A stretch of DNA of 64,000 nucleotides from Kaistia adipata DSM 17808. GTDB taxonomy: Bacteria > Pseudomonadota > Alphaproteobacteria > Rhizobiales > Kaistiaceae. The stretch lies in the NCBI RefSeq assembly GCF_000423225.1, contig NZ_KE383991.1, positions 1,498,217-1,562,216 on the forward strand, written 5' to 3'. Shown here piece after piece: positions 12,321 through 21,701 of the stretch (position 1 is its first letter; each line of letters starts with the position of its first letter). The translations under genes and the position numbers were made by a program. The notes under the pieces were generated by a model. It was not told where the DNA came from. It made no database searches and worked only from the letters and a program-made list of their open reading frames with translations.

Positions 12321-13742
12321 ATGGGTAAGGTAACGGGCTTCCTCGAAATCGACCGCCAGGACCAGAAGTACCAGCCGGCTGCGGACCGCATCCGGCACTT
12401 CCGGGAATTCACCCTGCCGCTGAGCGACCAGGACGTATCGCGCCAGGCGGCGCGCTGCATGGATTGCGGCGTTCCGTTCTGCCATGGCGACACCGGTTGT
12501 CCGGTGCACAACCAGATTCCGGACTGGAATGACCTCGTCTATTCCGGCGACTGGCAGCAGGCCGCGCGCAACCTGCATTCGACCAACAACTTCCCGGAAT
12601 TCACCGGCCGCATCTGCCCCGCGCCCTGCGAGGAAGCCTGCACGCTGAACCTGGAAGGCATCCCGGTCGCCATCAAGTCGGTCGAGCAGTCGATCGCCGA
12701 CAAGGCGTGGGACCAGGGCTGGATCAAGCCGGAGATCGCCGCGGTCAAGACCGGCAAGAAGGTCGCGATCGTCGGCTCCGGCCCGGCCGGCCTTGCCGCC
12801 GCGCAGCAGCTCGCCCGCGCCGGCCACGACGTCCATGTCTATGAGCGCGAGCCGAAGGCCGGTGGCCTGCTGCGCTACGGCATCCCGGACTTCAAGATGG
12901 AGAAGCACTACATCGACCGCCGCGTCGCGCAGATCGAGGCCGAGGGTGCGACCTTCCACTACGGCCAGAACATCGGCGTCAACAAGCCCTTCGCCGAGCT
13001 GGTCGCCGACCACGAGGCGGTGCTCCTGACCGGCGGCGCCGAGGCGCCGCGCGATCCGAAGCTGCCGGGCTCGGAGCTGGAGGGCGTGCACTACGCCATG
13101 CCGTTCCTGGTCCAGCAGAACCGCCGCGTCGGCCGCGAGGAGATCCACGAGGAGCCGATCATCGCGACCGGCAAGCGCGTGGTCGTCATCGGCGGCGGCG
13201 ACACGGCGTCGGACTGCGTCGGAACCTCGTTCCGCCAGGGCGCGCTGGCCGTCACCCAGCTCGACATCCGCCCGATGCCGCCGCTCAAGGAGGACAAGCT
13301 GACGGTCTGGCCGTACTGGCCGACGAAGTTCCGCACCTCCTCCTCGCAGGCCGAGGGCGCCGAGCGCGAATTCGCCTGCGCCACGCTGCGCGTGGTCGGC
13401 AAGAACGGCAAGGTCACGGGCGTCGAATGCGCCCGCGTCGACGAGAAGCGCCGGCCGATCGAGGGCACGGAGTTCATCATCCGCGCCGACCTCGTCTTCA
13501 TGGCGATCGGTTTCGCGCACCCCTTGCATGAGGGCATGCTGGCCGAGCTCGGCGCCGATCTCGACCGGCGCGGCAACCTCGCCGCCAACACCAAGGACTA
13601 CCGCACCTCGGTCGACAAGGTGTTCGCCGCCGGCGACATGCGCCGTGGCCAGTCGCTGGTGGTCTGGGCGATCCGCGAGGGCCGCCAGGCGGCGCACGCG
13701 ATCGACAAGGCGCTGATGGGATCGACCACCCTCGCCTGGTAA
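12321..13742 (+). CDS. gltD: Glutamate synthase (NADPH) small subunit
   Basis: The 473-residue protein has the GltD layout. Its N-terminal cysteine-rich region ([11 protein letters not shown] and [11 protein letters not shown]) holds the two 4Fe-4S clusters. An FAD-binding [13 protein letters not shown] motif lies near residue 153 and an NADPH-binding GGGDTASDC motif near residue 290. A terminal [14 protein letters not shown] segment completes the flavin site. It supplies electrons from NADPH to GltB. GAGGGAAAG lies just upstream of the ATG at 12321. A strong terminator follows the stop, so the operon is gltBD only. Confidence 0.97.
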   Translation: MGKVTGFLEIDRQDQKYQPAADRIRHFREFTLPLSDQDVSRQAARCMDCGVPFCHGDTGCPVHNQIPDWNDLVYSGDWQQAARNLHSTNNFPEFTGRICPAPCEEACTLNLEGIPVAIKSVEQSIADKAWDQGWIKPEIAAVKTGKKVAIVGSGPAGLAAAQQLARAGHDVHVYEREPKAGGLLRYGIPDFKMEKHYIDRRVAQIEAEGATFHYGQNIGVNKPFAELVADHEAVLLTGGAEAPRDPKLPGSELEGVHYAMPFLVQQNRRVGREEIHEEPIIATGKRVVVIGGGDTASDCVGTSFRQGALAVTQLDIRPMPPLKEDKLTVWPYWPTKFRTSSSQAEGAEREFACATLRVVGKNGKVTGVECARVDEKRRPIEGTEFIIRADLVFMAIGFAHPLHEGMLAELGADLDRRGNLAANTKDYRTSVDKVFAAGDMRRGQSLVVWAIREGRQAAHAIDKALMGSTTLAW

Positions 13743-13765
13743 GGGCGCGGCCCGGAAACAAGAAA

Positions 13766-13798
13766 GCCCTCGCCGGCCACCGGCGAGGGCTTTTTTTT
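13766..13798 (+). terminator. Rho-independent terminator of gltBD
   Basis: Perfect 11-bp arms GCCCTCGCCGG/CCGGCGAGGGC with a CCA loop are followed by eight T. Confidence 0.95.
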
Positions 13799-13830
13799 CG
13801 TGCCCGGACAGAACTGCAAGGTAACTCGGC

Positions 13831-13980
13831 CATCATCCTGAGGTGCCCGGCGAAGCCGGGCCTCGAAGGAGGGTCCAGGGAACGCCCCGGATCGAGATCG
13901 GACGAAGCTCGTCTGCCGGCCGCCTTGCTCCGCAGGATCCTCCTTCGAGGCTTCGCTCACGCGAAGCACCTCAGGACGAT
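13831..13980. repeat. Dispersed palindromic repeat, family A, copy 1
   Basis: The element starts CATCATCCTGAGGTGC and ends GCACCTCAGGACGAT, so its ends are inverted. Inside, CCTCGAAGGAGG is mirrored by CCTCCTTCGAGG, and each half forms its own hairpin (CCCGGC/GCCGGG and GCTTCGC/GCGAAGC). A second copy lies at 39959-40089. It contains no gene and fills most of the gap between gltD and the DUF459 gene. It looks like a non-autonomous mobile or REP-type intergenic element. Confidence 0.8.
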
Positions 13981-14088
13981 AGCGGAGCCGGTCGATGGGC
14001 CAGTTAGATCTTCCCGCTCAGCATTTTGATCGGGCCCTCCTCTTCACCTCTCCCTGAGCGAGAGAGATGAAGGGAACCGCATCAACCG

Positions 14089-15375
14089 CTATCGCAGCGC
14101 CGGCGCCATGCCGGGGACGCCGGCGGTCGGCGCCGGCAGGATGACGATGCCGTCGACGATGCTGCCCGGCGCCTCGGCCTTCTCCTCCTCGGCATGGCGC
14201 GGCTTCCAGGCGAAGTCGTCGACCCGGCCCGGCTGCGCGTCGGGCGACTGGCCCTCGACCGTCAGCTTGTACTGCAGGCTGTCGGCGGCGGGGCCCGGAA
14301 TCCTCTGGTCGGCCGCGCCGATCAGCTTGCCCTCGGTGCCGGGCTCGGGATCGGTGAGCGAGACGACCGGCCCCACCTGACGCTCCTTGCCGTCCGGCCC
14401 GATCTCCATCGTGGCGTTGGGATTGGTCGGCGTCGCCGCGCTCATCGGCAGGCCGAGGCCACTGTCCTGGCGGATGTCGCGCTCGACGAAGAAGGCGAGC
14501 TTGCGCCGGCCCGACTTGGTGAAGTTGATGCCGTCATTGCCGCGCAGGAGCCGCGTCTGGCCGTCCACGTCCGGCCCGCGCGCGACAAACTTGCCGCTCT
14601 CGTCGGCGAAGCCGTCCCAGACGTCGATGAAATTCCCGCCGACCGCCTCGACGCGGCTCTTGAACACCGTGTTCAGGAAGGCCATGTCGGCCGAGGCGTC
14701 GTTGGAGCGCATCGGCGGCGCCCCGACCCAGTAGACCGGCTTGCCATAGGTCTGCAGCGCCAGCAGGAAGCGCTCGACACGCTGCTGGTAGGCCTTCTGC
14801 CATTCTTCCGAGCGCGGCGCGAAGCGGCCGTCCTTGGTCTTGATCTGCTGTCGGTCATTGGCGCCGATCATGACGACGACCATGTCCGGCTTTTCCGAAG
14901 ACAGCATCTCGGAAATCTTGCCGGCCCAGTCGAAATGGTCCTCGCGCACGAAGCCGGACGGGCTGTCGGCCCGATTGACGACGGCGAGACGCGGCTCCTC
15001 GGCAAAGGCCTGGTCGAGCCCCCAGGCGAGGCCGTCGGCGACGAAATCGCCGACCACCATCACCTTCTTGGCGTCGGGATTCTTGGGCAGGACCTCGAGC
15101 GCCGTATAGACGGGCTCCGCGGGCGCCGCGGGGCGCTTCTTGCGCGGCTGGGCGGCCTTGCCCTGGTCCTGCCGGCGCTGCGCGCCGGGCGGACGCCCGC
15201 GGCCGAGATCCTCCGGCGGGACCATCATCTCGCGCGGCGGCGGCCGTTCGATGCCGAACAGGCGGTCGAGGAAGCCGCCCGGCCCGCCGCGAAACTGCGC
15301 ATGGGCGGGACCGGCGCCGATCAGGACCGGCACCACCAGGAGAACAGCGAAGGCGCGGAGAAAACGAACCAACAT
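14089..15375 (-). CDS. DUF459 SGNH-hydrolase-like secreted protein
   Basis: The 428-residue protein starts with a signal peptide (hydrophobic stretch FAVLLVVPVLIGAGPAHA) and a Pro/Arg/Gln-rich linker to about residue 95. The SGNH-like DUF459 domain follows: VMVVGDFVADGL (block I, with Asp where GDSL enzymes have Asp-Ser), MIGANDRQ (block III, Gly-Asn) and a GINFTKSGRRKLA C-terminal block. The domain is common in rhizobial genomes, and relatives have been proposed to act on envelope polysaccharide acyl groups. ATG 15375 is preferred because GAGG lies 8 bases upstream. It is followed on the same strand, 60 bases upstream, by the transglycosylase gene, so both may act in the cell envelope. Confidence 0.8.
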   Translation of the reverse strand: MLVRFLRAFAVLLVVPVLIGAGPAHAQFRGGPGGFLDRLFGIERPPPREMMVPPEDLGRGRPPGAQRRQDQGKAAQPRKKRPAAPAEPVYTALEVLPKNPDAKKVMVVGDFVADGLAWGLDQAFAEEPRLAVVNRADSPSGFVREDHFDWAGKISEMLSSEKPDMVVVMIGANDRQQIKTKDGRFAPRSEEWQKAYQQRVERFLLALQTYGKPVYWVGAPPMRSNDASADMAFLNTVFKSRVEAVGGNFIDVWDGFADESGKFVARGPDVDGQTRLLRGNDGINFTKSGRRKLAFFVERDIRQDSGLGLPMSAATPTNPNATMEIGPDGKERQVGPVVSLTDPEPGTEGKLIGAADQRIPGPAADSLQYKLTVEGQSPDAQPGRVDDFAWKPRHAEEEKAEAPGSIVDGIVILPAPTAGVPGMAPALR

Positions 15376-15435
15376 GGCCAAATCCTCGGGGAAGCGACCG
15401 CCAGCCCTCGACGGGCTTCCCCAGAGGAAGTGATC

Positions 15436-16689
15436 TTATCTGCCGGACCGCAGCCGCTGCAACAGTCCCGTTGAGGCATAGCCGTCCGGGATCATGCCGG
15501 CCGAGGCCTGGTAGGAGCGGATCGCCTTCTTGGTGCCGGCGCCGATCTTGCCGTCGACGCTGCCGCCATAATAGCCGTGCCGGCCCAGCAGCGACTGCAG
15601 CTCCGCCCGCTCCGACGCCGCCAGCGGACGCACGTCGCGCGGCCAGCCGGAGACGAATTCGTTGCCGCCGCGCAGCCGGTCCGCCAGATGGCCGACACCG
15701 AGCGCATAGGCGTCGGCATTGTTGTAGCGCTTGATGACGCGGAAATTATGCAGGAGCAGGAAGGCCGGTCCGCCGGCGCCCGCCGGCGCATAGAGGCGCG
15801 CCGTCTCGTTCGAGGCGGGGAACGAACGGTTGGCGACGCGGTGCACGCCCATCTTGCGCCACTGGTCGAGCGGCAGCGACTTGCCGGAATCGGCGTGGTG
15901 CCAGTCGAAGCCGGCCGGCAGCTCGACCTCGTAGCCCCAGGTCTGGCCATGCCGCCAGCCCATCTTGGCGAGATAGTTCGCCGTCGAGGCGAGCGCGTCG
16001 ATTTCCGAGGTCCAGATGTTGCGCTTGCCGTCGCCGTCGAAGTCGACGGCATAGGCCTGGTAGGTGGTCGGGATGAACTGGGTGTGGCCCATCGCGCCGG
16101 CCCAGGATCCGACCATGCCGCGCGGGGTGACATCGCCGCGCTGCAGGATCTTCAGCGCCGCGATCAGCTGCTCGCGGCCATATTTGGCCCTCCGGCCGCC
16201 CTGATAGGCGAGCGTCGCCAGCGAGCGGATCGTGTTCTTGACGATCTTGTCGTTGGTCAGCACCTGGCCATAGGAGGATTCCATGCCCCAGATCGCCACC
16301 ACGACGCTGCGGTCGACGCCGAAGGCCTGCTCGATCTGGCGCAGCTGGCGGTCATACTGGCGCAGCATTTCGCGGCCGTTCTCCAGCCGCTTGGCCGAGA
16401 CGGCCCCGTCCAGATACTCCCAGAGCGGCTTGACGAATTCGGCCTGCGCACTGGCCTTGGCGAGCACGTCGGGATCGGGGGTGAAATTGCCGAGCGCGGC
16501 GTTGTAGACGCTGCGCGAGATGCCGGCCTTCTGGGCCGTCGGCCAGAAGCTCGCCACCCAGCGCGCACCGGCGGCGTCCGCCAGGGCGGGGACCAACCCC
16601 GCCAGAAGCAGCGCGATCAGCAGGACGGCGCGGGTTCCGGCAGCCTTCATGGAAAGGACTGCGGAAACGGGCGGGCTCCAGAATGCCAT
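15436..16689 (-). CDS. Lytic murein transglycosylase (MltB-like) with peptidoglycan-binding domain
   Basis: This 417-residue protein has a signal sequence (AVLLIALLLAGLVPALADA), an SLT/MltB-type catalytic domain with the glutamate in WGMESSYGQ near residue 137, and a GAMGHTQFIPTTYQAYAVDFDGDG stretch split around the substrate groove. It ends in a PG_binding_1 domain (LLGRHGYYGGSVDGKIGAGT). It should cut peptidoglycan in the periplasm to 1,6-anhydromuropeptides. ATG 16689 follows GAGGAGA by 10 bases; the frame extends further upstream without homology. There is no lipobox, so it is probably a soluble periplasmic form. Confidence 0.88.
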   Translation of the reverse strand: MAFWSPPVSAVLSMKAAGTRAVLLIALLLAGLVPALADAAGARWVASFWPTAQKAGISRSVYNAALGNFTPDPDVLAKASAQAEFVKPLWEYLDGAVSAKRLENGREMLRQYDRQLRQIEQAFGVDRSVVVAIWGMESSYGQVLTNDKIVKNTIRSLATLAYQGGRRAKYGREQLIAALKILQRGDVTPRGMVGSWAGAMGHTQFIPTTYQAYAVDFDGDGKRNIWTSEIDALASTANYLAKMGWRHGQTWGYEVELPAGFDWHHADSGKSLPLDQWRKMGVHRVANRSFPASNETARLYAPAGAGGPAFLLLHNFRVIKRYNNADAYALGVGHLADRLRGGNEFVSGWPRDVRPLAASERAELQSLLGRHGYYGGSVDGKIGAGTKKAIRSYQASAGMIPDGYASTGLLQRLRSGR

Positions 16690-16757
16690 GTCTTGATAGT
16701 CTCCTCGATTTGTTCGTTCAGATCTCCGGCCCCCCCGGTCCGGAATTCTCGTCTGCG

Positions 16758-17750
16758 TCAGTCGCGCTGATTGCGTCGACCCAGCGCCTCTTCCCACGCC
16801 AGCGCCGTCGCAACGCACTGGTCGAGATCATCATGTTCCGGCCGCCAGCCAAGCTTTGCCCGCGCCCGTGTCGAATTTGCGACAACCGCCGGCACGTCAC
16901 CGGCGCGGCGCTCGCGCGTCGCGACCTCGAAATCGCGCCCGGAAACCCGTCGTACGGCGTCGATCACCGCGCGCACGCTGTAGCCATGGCCATAGCCGCA
17001 ATTGGCGACGAGGCTGTCGCCGCCGGCGCGCAGATAGGCGAGCGCGTCGGCATGGGCGTTGGCGAGGTCGGTGACGTGGATGTAGTCGCGCACGCAGGTT
17101 CCGTCCGGCGTGTCATAGTCCGTGCCGAAGATCTCGATGCGGTCGCGCTTGCCAAGCGCGGTCTCGCACGCGACCTTGATCAGATGCGTCGCGCCTCGGG
17201 TCGACTGGCCAGTACGGCCGCGCGGATCGGCGCCGGCGACGTTGAAATAGCGCAGCGCCACATAGCGGAAGTCATGCGCGCGCGACGCGTCCTCCAGCAT
17301 CATCTCGGTCATCAGCTTGGAGCGGCCATAGGGCGATTGCGGCGAGAGCGGCGCGGTCTCAACGACCGGCTCGGTGCCGGCGTCGCCATAGACGGCGGCG
17401 GTGGAGGAAAAGATGAAGTGGCGCACGCCGGCCCCGATCGCGGCGGCGATCAAGGCGCGCGATTTGACCGTATTGTTCAGGTAGTATTCTAAAGGATCTG
17501 CAACCGAGTCCGGAACGACGATGGAGCCGGCGAAATGGATGATGGCATCGATGCCATGCTCCGCCACCAGGCGCACGACCAGCGCCTCGTCGGCGATGTC
17601 GCCTTCGACGAGGGTCGCTTCGGGCGCGACGGCCCAGCGGAAGCCTGTGGACAGCCGGTCAAGCACCACGACGGCCTCACCGGCGTCAACAAGACGCCAC
17701 ACCATATGGCTACCGATATAGCCGGCTCCGCCCGTTACCAGAACAGCCAC
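16758..17750 (-). CDS. galE: UDP-glucose 4-epimerase
   Basis: The 330-residue protein is an extended SDR with the NAD motif VTGGAGYIGSH at the N-terminus, FSSTAAVYG carrying the active-site serine near residue 117, and YGRSK with the catalytic Tyr and Lys near residue 142. It also has the epimerase signature ALRYFNVAGADP and CVRDYIHVTDLA. It interconverts UDP-glucose and UDP-galactose for surface polysaccharide synthesis. It is divergent from galU, which makes the UDP-glucose substrate, across about 150 bases that must hold both promoters. Confidence 0.95.
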   Translation of the reverse strand: MAVLVTGGAGYIGSHMVWRLVDAGEAVVVLDRLSTGFRWAVAPEATLVEGDIADEALVVRLVAEHGIDAIIHFAGSIVVPDSVADPLEYYLNNTVKSRALIAAAIGAGVRHFIFSSTAAVYGDAGTEPVVETAPLSPQSPYGRSKLMTEMMLEDASRAHDFRYVALRYFNVAGADPRGRTGQSTRGATHLIKVACETALGKRDRIEIFGTDYDTPDGTCVRDYIHVTDLANAHADALAYLRAGGDSLVANCGYGHGYSVRAVIDAVRRVSGRDFEVATRERRAGDVPAVVANSTRARAKLGWRPEHDDLDQCVATALAWEEALGRRNQRD

Positions 17751-17898
17751 TTCGAAACTCCGAACAGATTCGCAGTGTTAATGAACTATGAATAGGTGAA
17801 CGAAGTCTTGATGCGACGGATTTTCCCGCTTTTTCATTAGCTTTGTCGCGAGAAATCTGCCGTTATGCTCTCCGCACCGATGCATCTATGAGGCGTCT

Positions 17899-18777
17899 AT
17901 GAACCCTAAGATTCGCAAGGCCGTATTTCCTGTTGCCGGTCTTGGCACCCGCTTCCTGCCCGCGACCAAGGCCATGCCGAAGGAAATGCTGACGGTCGTC
18001 GATCGCCCGCTGATCCAATACGCCGTCGACGAGGCGCGTGAGGCGGGGATCGAGCACCTGATCTTCGTCACCGGCCGCAACAAGGCGGTCATCGAGGACC
18101 ATTTCGACGTCCAGTACGAGCTGGAAGCGACGCTGTCCGATCGCGGCAAGAAGGACGCGCTGAACCTCCTCGCCAAGGATCTGCCGAAGCCGGGCTCGAC
18201 CTCGTTCACCCGCCAGCAGGTTCCGCTCGGCCTCGGCCACGCCGTCTGGTGCGCGCGCGAGATGATCGGCAACGAGCCTTTCGCCGTGCTGCTGCCCGAC
18301 ATGGTGATGAAGGGCGAGCCGGGCTGCCTGAAGCAGATGGTCAAGGTCTACGAGGAGTGGGGCGGCAACGTCCTCGCCGTCGAGGAATGCGATCCGGCGC
18401 AGACGCACCAGTACGGCATCGTCGGCATCGGCGCCGAGATCGGCGGCCCGGCCTTCCGCATCAACGCCATGGTCGAGAAGCCGAAGCCCGAGGTGGCGCC
18501 GTCCAACCTCTACATCAACGGCCGCTACATCCTGCAGCCGCAGATCTTCGACCTCCTGTCGAAGCAGGAAAAGGGCGCCGGCAACGAGATCCAGCTGACC
18601 GACGCCATGCTGCGCCTGATGGACCGCCAGTACTTCTATGGCTGCCGCTTCGACGGCCAGACCTATGACTGCGGCAACAAGGTCGGCTTCCTGGCGGCGA
18701 ACGTCGCCTTCGCGCTCGACCGCGCCGACATCGCCGACGAGTTCCGTCCCGAGCTCGAGCGCCTGCTCGCCCGCTGA
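17899..18777 (+). CDS. galU: UTP-glucose-1-phosphate uridylyltransferase
   Basis: The 292-residue protein opens with the nucleotidyltransferase signature [19 protein letters not shown], including the catalytic Arg and Lys. Other family motifs are [10 protein letters not shown] near residue 131, [12 protein letters not shown], and NGRYILQP. It forms UDP-glucose from UTP and glucose-1-phosphate, feeding GalE and exopolysaccharide or lipopolysaccharide synthesis. The length is normal, the start is unambiguous, and a terminator follows the stop. Confidence 0.96.
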   Translation: MNPKIRKAVFPVAGLGTRFLPATKAMPKEMLTVVDRPLIQYAVDEAREAGIEHLIFVTGRNKAVIEDHFDVQYELEATLSDRGKKDALNLLAKDLPKPGSTSFTRQQVPLGLGHAVWCAREMIGNEPFAVLLPDMVMKGEPGCLKQMVKVYEEWGGNVLAVEECDPAQTHQYGIVGIGAEIGGPAFRINAMVEKPKPEVAPSNLYINGRYILQPQIFDLLSKQEKGAGNEIQLTDAMLRLMDRQYFYGCRFDGQTYDCGNKVGFLAANVAFALDRADIADEFRPELERLLAR

Positions 18778-18799
18778 GGCGGACCTGTCCGGAATGCAG

Positions 18800-18836
18800 A
18801 ACGGCGGCTCCCGTGGGGCCGCCGTTTCTATTTGGA
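18800..18836 (+). terminator. Rho-independent terminator of galU
   Basis: Arms AACGGCGGC/GCCGCCGTT with a 9-base loop are followed by a moderately T-rich tail (TTTCTATTT). Confidence 0.8.
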
Positions 18837-18861
18837 AATAAGGCGGCGCCTCGCCGCCTCT

Positions 18862-18893
18862 GCCCCCTTGTGGGGAGGGACGGGGTGGGGGTC
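18862..18893. repeat. Dispersed repeat, family C, half copy
   Basis: GCCCCCTTGTGGGGAGGG followed by a GGGTGGGGGT stretch matches the arms of the family C inverted repeat at 29196-29331. Only one arm is present here. Confidence 0.55.
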
Positions 18894-18940
18894 CAGCTCG
18901 ATGCGGGGAGTTCCCCTCGGCGTTCGGGCCAACACGCTCC

Positions 18941-19044
18941 CGTCATCCCGGGCGAAGACCCGGGATCCATTCAGCCGGGTTGCCGGGCGTTTTCTCCCTG
19001 CGAGGCTTCGGCGGCATGGATCCCCGCCTGCGCGGGGATGACGG
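18941..19044. repeat. Dispersed palindromic repeat, family B, copy 1
   Basis: The element begins CGTCATCCCGGG, continues CCCGGGATCCATTCAG, and ends ATGGATCCCCGCCTGC then GCGGGGATGACG, so its ends are inverted (CGTCATCC/GGATGACG). A second copy is at 63683-63784 with a different centre. Together with the galU terminator it accounts for the 330-base gap before the next gene. Confidence 0.8.
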
Positions 19045-19111
19045 CGAGCTTGGGGTTGCGCTGGCGCGCCCCAGCAAGCGAACCAGTATCCGCTTCGCTC
19101 GAAAACGCCCC

Positions 19112-19699
19112 CTACAGCCTGCCGATCTTGCGGTCGACCTTGGCGAGGTAGCGCGCCCGGCTCTCGGGCGTGGAGCTGTCCATCTTGTAGTGCGCCATGT
19201 AGCTGGTGCGGCAGAGCGGATGGCACAGCGTACGAATGCCGCGCAGAAGAATGCGCCTGCCCGGCTCGCCGATGATCTTCGACAGCGTCCAGCTGGCGCC
19301 GCAGGTGGTGACCACGGCGAGTTTGCGGATGTTCTTCATGCCCGGGCGCGAGCCGCGCGTCGCCGTCGGCATGATGAAGGTGGCGTGCGGCACCCAGACC
19401 CGCTCCAGCCAGCCCTTCAGCATGGCCGGCGGGCTGAACCACCAGGTCGGATAGACGAAGACGAGGATCTCGCACCATTTGATCAGGGCGAGATGATCGG
19501 CGATCGGCACCTCGTTGACGACCGGGTCGTTGTAGACCCGCCGCTCGTCGGCGCCCATGACCGGATTGAAGCCCGACGCATAGAGGTCGAGCAGGCGGAC
19601 CTCGTGGCCGGACCGGTTCAGTGCGGCGACGACCGTGTCGCGGACGGCGGCGCCGAAGCTTTCCGGCACGGGATGGGCGAAGACGACGAGCGCGCGCAT
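19112..19699 (-). CDS. NAD(P)H-dependent oxidoreductase, flavodoxin-like fold (copy 1)
   Basis: The 195-residue protein belongs to the NAD(P)H dehydrogenase (quinone)/KefF-MdaB flavodoxin-fold family. It has an N-terminal LVVFAHPVPESFG phosphate-binding loop for FMN, a VFVYPTWWFSPPAMLKGWLERVW motif near residue 78, and a central ATRGSRPGMKNIRKLAVVTTCGAS segment. It probably carries out two-electron reduction of quinone-like or other electrophilic substrates. It is the last gene of the seven-gene operon and is paralogous to its upstream neighbour, from which it is separated by 4 bases, which suggests tandem duplication with divergence. Confidence 0.85.
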   Translation of the reverse strand: MRALVVFAHPVPESFGAAVRDTVVAALNRSGHEVRLLDLYASGFNPVMGADERRVYNDPVVNEVPIADHLALIKWCEILVFVYPTWWFSPPAMLKGWLERVWVPHATFIMPTATRGSRPGMKNIRKLAVVTTCGASWTLSKIIGEPGRRILLRGIRTLCHPLCRTSYMAHYKMDSSTPESRARYLAKVDRKIGRL

Positions 19700-19703
19700 G
19701 GTC

Positions 19704-20285
19704 CTAGAAGCGTTCCATCTCTTTCGATACGCGCTTCAGAAACGCCGATCGCGTCGCTTCCGTCGAGCGGTTCATGTCGTAATGCGTGAGGTAGGGGATC
19801 CGGCCGAGCGTGCCGATCTGCGCGCGAAGCACGCGCTTGACGCTGCGCCGCGGCGGATCGCCGAGGACGAAGGCCCGCCAGCGCGGGCCGCCATAGGTGG
19901 CCACCGCCGCGAGCTTGCGGATGTGGCCGAGATTGCCGCGGACCGCGCCGTTCTCCATCCGGAACGACACGCCGGGCAGGAACACCCGGTCGAAGAAGCC
20001 CTTCAGCATCGCCGGAAAGCCGAAATTCCAGACCGGATAGACCAGCACCAGCGCCTCGGCCCGCATCACGCGCTCGACATAGGCGTCGACGTTGCGGCGG
20101 TTGGCGTCGAGGTCGTGGTAGTCGATCCGCTCCTGTCGGGACAGGACCGGATCGAAGCCTTCGGCATAGAGGTCGCAATCATCGACCTGGTGCCCTGTCC
20201 GCGTCAGCGTTTCGACGACGGTGCGATGCACCGCCGCCTGGAAGCTGGTCTCGACGGGATGCGCGTAGAGCACCAGCACGCGCAT
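19704..20285 (-). CDS. NAD(P)H-dependent oxidoreductase, flavodoxin-like fold (copy 2)
   Basis: This 193-residue paralogue of the next gene has the same layout: LVLYAHPVETSFQ at the start, VLVYPVWNFGFPAMLKGFFDRVF near residue 79, and a GNLGHIRKLAAVATYGG segment. It should bind FMN and use NAD(P)H. It starts 1 base after the FAD oxidoreductase stop codon, so the two are almost certainly co-translated. The pairing of two related flavin reductases with an FAD oxidoreductase and a deaminase suggests a shared redox step in breaking down the imported substrate. Confidence 0.85.
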   Translation of the reverse strand: MRVLVLYAHPVETSFQAAVHRTVVETLTRTGHQVDDCDLYAEGFDPVLSRQERIDYHDLDANRRNVDAYVERVMRAEALVLVYPVWNFGFPAMLKGFFDRVFLPGVSFRMENGAVRGNLGHIRKLAAVATYGGPRWRAFVLGDPPRRSVKRVLRAQIGTLGRIPYLTHYDMNRSTEATRSAFLKRVSKEMERF

Positions 20286-20286
20286 G

Positions 20287-21699
20287 TCAGCTTGCCTGCT
20301 GCAGGCCCGGGAACAGGAAGGTCTTGGTCGAGGTGAAGTCGAAGTCCGGATCTTCCCAGGCGATCATCTTGCCGGGGTTGAGCAGGCCCTTCGGATCCGC
20401 CTCGCGCTTGAAGGCGAGCTGGGTCAGGTCGGTCTGCTTCATGCCGCCCTCTTCCAGCGTGTAGCGGTGCGGATTGAAGATCGGGCAGCCATGATCCTCA
20501 TGGATGCGGATGATCTCCTCGAGCCGCTCCTCCGTCGTGTAGCGCACCATCGGCAGGCCCATCGGCGTGATCTTGCCGTCGAAGCGGACGAATTCGAGAT
20601 GGCCGGGAACCTCGTCGCCGAGAAGCTTGGTCAGCGCCTCGATCTTCTCGATGTGGTGCGGCGGCGGATACATCGACTGCAGATAGGTGATCGACGGATC
20701 GACGCGGATGGCGCGCAGCGTCGTGTGGTTCCAGCCGAGCTCATAGTTCGGCGGGATGCCCTTGAGGTCCTCGGCCGTATCCGAACGGAACACCACCTCG
20801 CCCTTGCTGCGCGAGGTCAGCGCCAGGAAGGCATCGACCGCATGCGCCGCGACGGTGACGATCGCCACCGACTGGCCGGGCTTCAGGAACTTCTGGTGAC
20901 GCAGGAAATAGTCGTAGGGGATCGGCGCCGCGACGGTGGCGAGCTCCTTGACCAGCAGGCCGTCGGCATTGCCGACGCCATCGGCGTAGCGAACCGCGTC
21001 CATGTAGTCGTCGAAGCCGACCAGCACGTCGACCCAGTCATAGGCTGTTGTCAGCGGCATCTCGACTTCGGTGATGATGCCATTGGTGCCGTAGGCGTGC
21101 ATCACCTTGTGCAGTTCCCAGCCCGTCAGCTCGAGGATGCGGGGCTCCGCCTCCATGGTGACGACGCGCAGCCGCAGCACGTTGCCGATGTCGCGCAGGC
21201 CGCCCCAGCGGATCGAGCCGACGCCGCCGGAGCCGCCGGCGATGAAGCCGCCGATCGTCGCCGTCTTGGCGGTCGAGGGATGCAGGCGCAGTTCCTGGCC
21301 GGAATGGGCGCGCGTCTCGGCGTCGAGCTGCGCGATGACGACGCCCGGCTCGGCGATGACGCGGCCGGGGTGGATCGCCTTGACCTTGTTCATCTCGGCG
21401 AGGTTGAGGATCAGGCCGCCGGAAAGCGGCATCGCTTGGCCGTAATTGCCGGTGCCGGTGCCGCGCGGCGTGACGGGCACCTCATGCTTGAAGGCGGCCT
21501 TCAGGACGCGGATCACCTCCGCCTCGTCCTTCGGCGTCGCCACGAGATCGGCGGTGATGTGGTCGAGCTGGGCCTTGAGAACCGGCGAATACCAGAAGAA
21601 GTCGCGGCTCTTCTGCTTCACCAGAGCCGGGTTCTCCTCGAGCGCGATGCCGTCGAGATCGGCCTTCAGCGCGGCGAGGTCGTTCTTGAATTGAGCCAT
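20287..21699 (-). CDS. FAD-binding oxidoreductase, GlcD/vanillyl-alcohol-oxidase type
   Basis: The 470-residue protein has the two-part FAD-binding PCMH fold: VTPRGTGTGNYGQ and GGLILNLAEMNKV for the pyrophosphate region, then STAKTATIGGFIAGGSGGVGSIRWGG near residue 142. A substrate-cap domain follows, and the C-terminus has the DPKGLLNPGKMI motif seen in GlcD, lactate and alkyldihydroxyacetone-phosphate-type oxidases. It probably oxidises a hydroxyl or amine substrate with FAD. The ATG at 21699 starts 2 bases after the amidohydrolase stop. The true substrate is unknown; operon context suggests a product of the neighbouring deaminase. Confidence 0.85.
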   Translation of the reverse strand: MAQFKNDLAALKADLDGIALEENPALVKQKSRDFFWYSPVLKAQLDHITADLVATPKDEAEVIRVLKAAFKHEVPVTPRGTGTGNYGQAMPLSGGLILNLAEMNKVKAIHPGRVIAEPGVVIAQLDAETRAHSGQELRLHPSTAKTATIGGFIAGGSGGVGSIRWGGLRDIGNVLRLRVVTMEAEPRILELTGWELHKVMHAYGTNGIITEVEMPLTTAYDWVDVLVGFDDYMDAVRYADGVGNADGLLVKELATVAAPIPYDYFLRHQKFLKPGQSVAIVTVAAHAVDAFLALTSRSKGEVVFRSDTAEDLKGIPPNYELGWNHTTLRAIRVDPSITYLQSMYPPPHHIEKIEALTKLLGDEVPGHLEFVRFDGKITPMGLPMVRYTTEERLEEIIRIHEDHGCPIFNPHRYTLEEGGMKQTDLTQLAFKREADPKGLLNPGKMIAWEDPDFDFTSTKTFLFPGLQQAS

Positions 21700-21701
21700 G
21701 A

